Shown: positions 5,491 to 5,932 of the stretch, in pieces | How positions within the stretch are numbered: the stretch's first letter is position 1 | Layout: each line of letters starts with the position of its first letter | Assembly: GCA_938037185.1 (NCBI GenBank) | Contig: CALHQK010000113.1 | Coordinates: forward strand, 1 to 5,932 | From: an uncultured Riemerella sp. | GTDB lineage: Bacteria > Bacteroidota > Bacteroidia > Flavobacteriales > Weeksellaceae | Reading direction: 5' to 3' | DNA: 5,932 bases | Program-made: the position numbers and the translations under genes | Notes under the pieces: model-generated | The model's input: only the letters and a program-made list of their open reading frames with translations | Database searches by the model: none | What the model was told of the DNA's origin: nothing

Positions 5491-5932
5491 ATGGAATTAA
5501 GTAAAAAAGAATTAGAAATTTTCGAAAAAATAAATCTATACGAAAGACATAGTAATATAAGTAATCAGTATAGATTTGAAGATAAATTAAAGGATTATTC
5601 TAATGATAAAACTATAGAAATAGTTAAAGAATTGGGATATTCTGCAAAATACAGAAAGAAAGAAAAGTTTTTTCAAATAATTGAAACTATAAATGAGATG
5701 AAGTTCTATTTTCATTTTTCATTGGAGTATGGTATGGTGGAAATTATTATGGGAATGATGAATAAAAATAAAAAAAATATTATTGGAGGATTAGTCCCTA
5801 ATGTATGCAAAAAAATAGAAATTGTAAAAAATGAAGAAAAAGAAGGTTATATAAAAGATGCCTGTTTTAGGAACTATGAAGATTTAAAAAATATTCTTAG
5901 AGAATATTTCCTAATCTATGAAGATTTGAAAA
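5491..5932 (+). CDS. Unknown AT-rich protein, 3' end cut by window edge
   Basis: I do not firmly recognise this protein. The frame is open from the ATG at 5491 to the window end, giving 147 residues with no stop. The product is charged and Lys/Glu/Ile/Asn-rich, with no signal peptide or membrane helix. It starts with a likely helix (MELSKKELEIFEKINLYERH), has a central beta-like stretch (KFYFHFSLEYGMVEIIMGMM, 71-90), a GG turn at 99-100, and a late FRNYEDLKNILREYF helix (126-140). This compact layout reminds me of small orphan immunity-type proteins of polymorphic toxin systems in Bacteroidota, but no toxin gene is visible, so this is only a guess. GC is about 20-30% in the lines I counted, against about 45-57% in the neighbouring transporter. 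Together with its own ribosome-binding site and position behind a terminator, this suggests recent acquisition. Confidence 0.8.
   Translation, partial: MELSKKELEIFEKINLYERHSNISNQYRFEDKLKDYSNDKTIEIVKELGYSAKYRKKEKFFQIIETINEMKFYFHFSLEYGMVEIIMGMMNKNKKNIIGGLVPNVCKKIEIVKNEEKEGYIKDACFRNYEDLKNILREYFLIYEDLK

Overview
The window looks like chromosomal DNA of a Bacteroidota bacterium, most likely class Flavobacteriia. A Chryseobacterium/Riemerella/Bergeyella-like (Weeksellaceae) origin is my inference, not proven. The reasons are a lone GldA-type ABC ATPase, a mevalonate-pathway HMG-CoA synthase, near absence of Shine-Dalgarno sequences before the core genes, and TAnnTTTG-type -7 promoter boxes upstream of several genes.

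Layout. Bases 1-2601 carry three genes read leftward: a SUI1/YciH-type translation factor (2278-2601), a uridine-phosphorylase-like nucleoside phosphorylase (1328-2182) and a 3'-truncated HMG-CoA synthase (1-1298). An 83-85 bp divergent spacer separates them from a rightward GldA-like ABC ATPase (2686-3384), which ends in a clear hairpin terminator (3414-3449). Next is a gene-free stretch of about 1.1 kb (3385-4495). It holds ten tandem 40-41 bp units, each centred on a short dyad, followed by degenerate and composite repeat copies. A rightward zinc-type cation diffusion facilitator (4496-5416) follows, with its own terminator (5419-5453). Last is the start of a very AT-rich gene of unknown function (5491 to the window end).

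How the genes relate. These are mostly unconnected housekeeping functions: translation, nucleoside salvage, isoprenoid precursor synthesis, an ABC ATPase and zinc efflux. The phosphorylase and HMG-CoA synthase genes are 29 bp apart and probably co-transcribed. No new multi-gene system is evident.

The parts most worth a second look are two. One is the tandem array, whose dyad arms change together between units 1-5 and units 6-10 so that symmetry is kept. The other is the AT-rich, probably acquired gene at the right edge, which has an unusually good ribosome-binding site.
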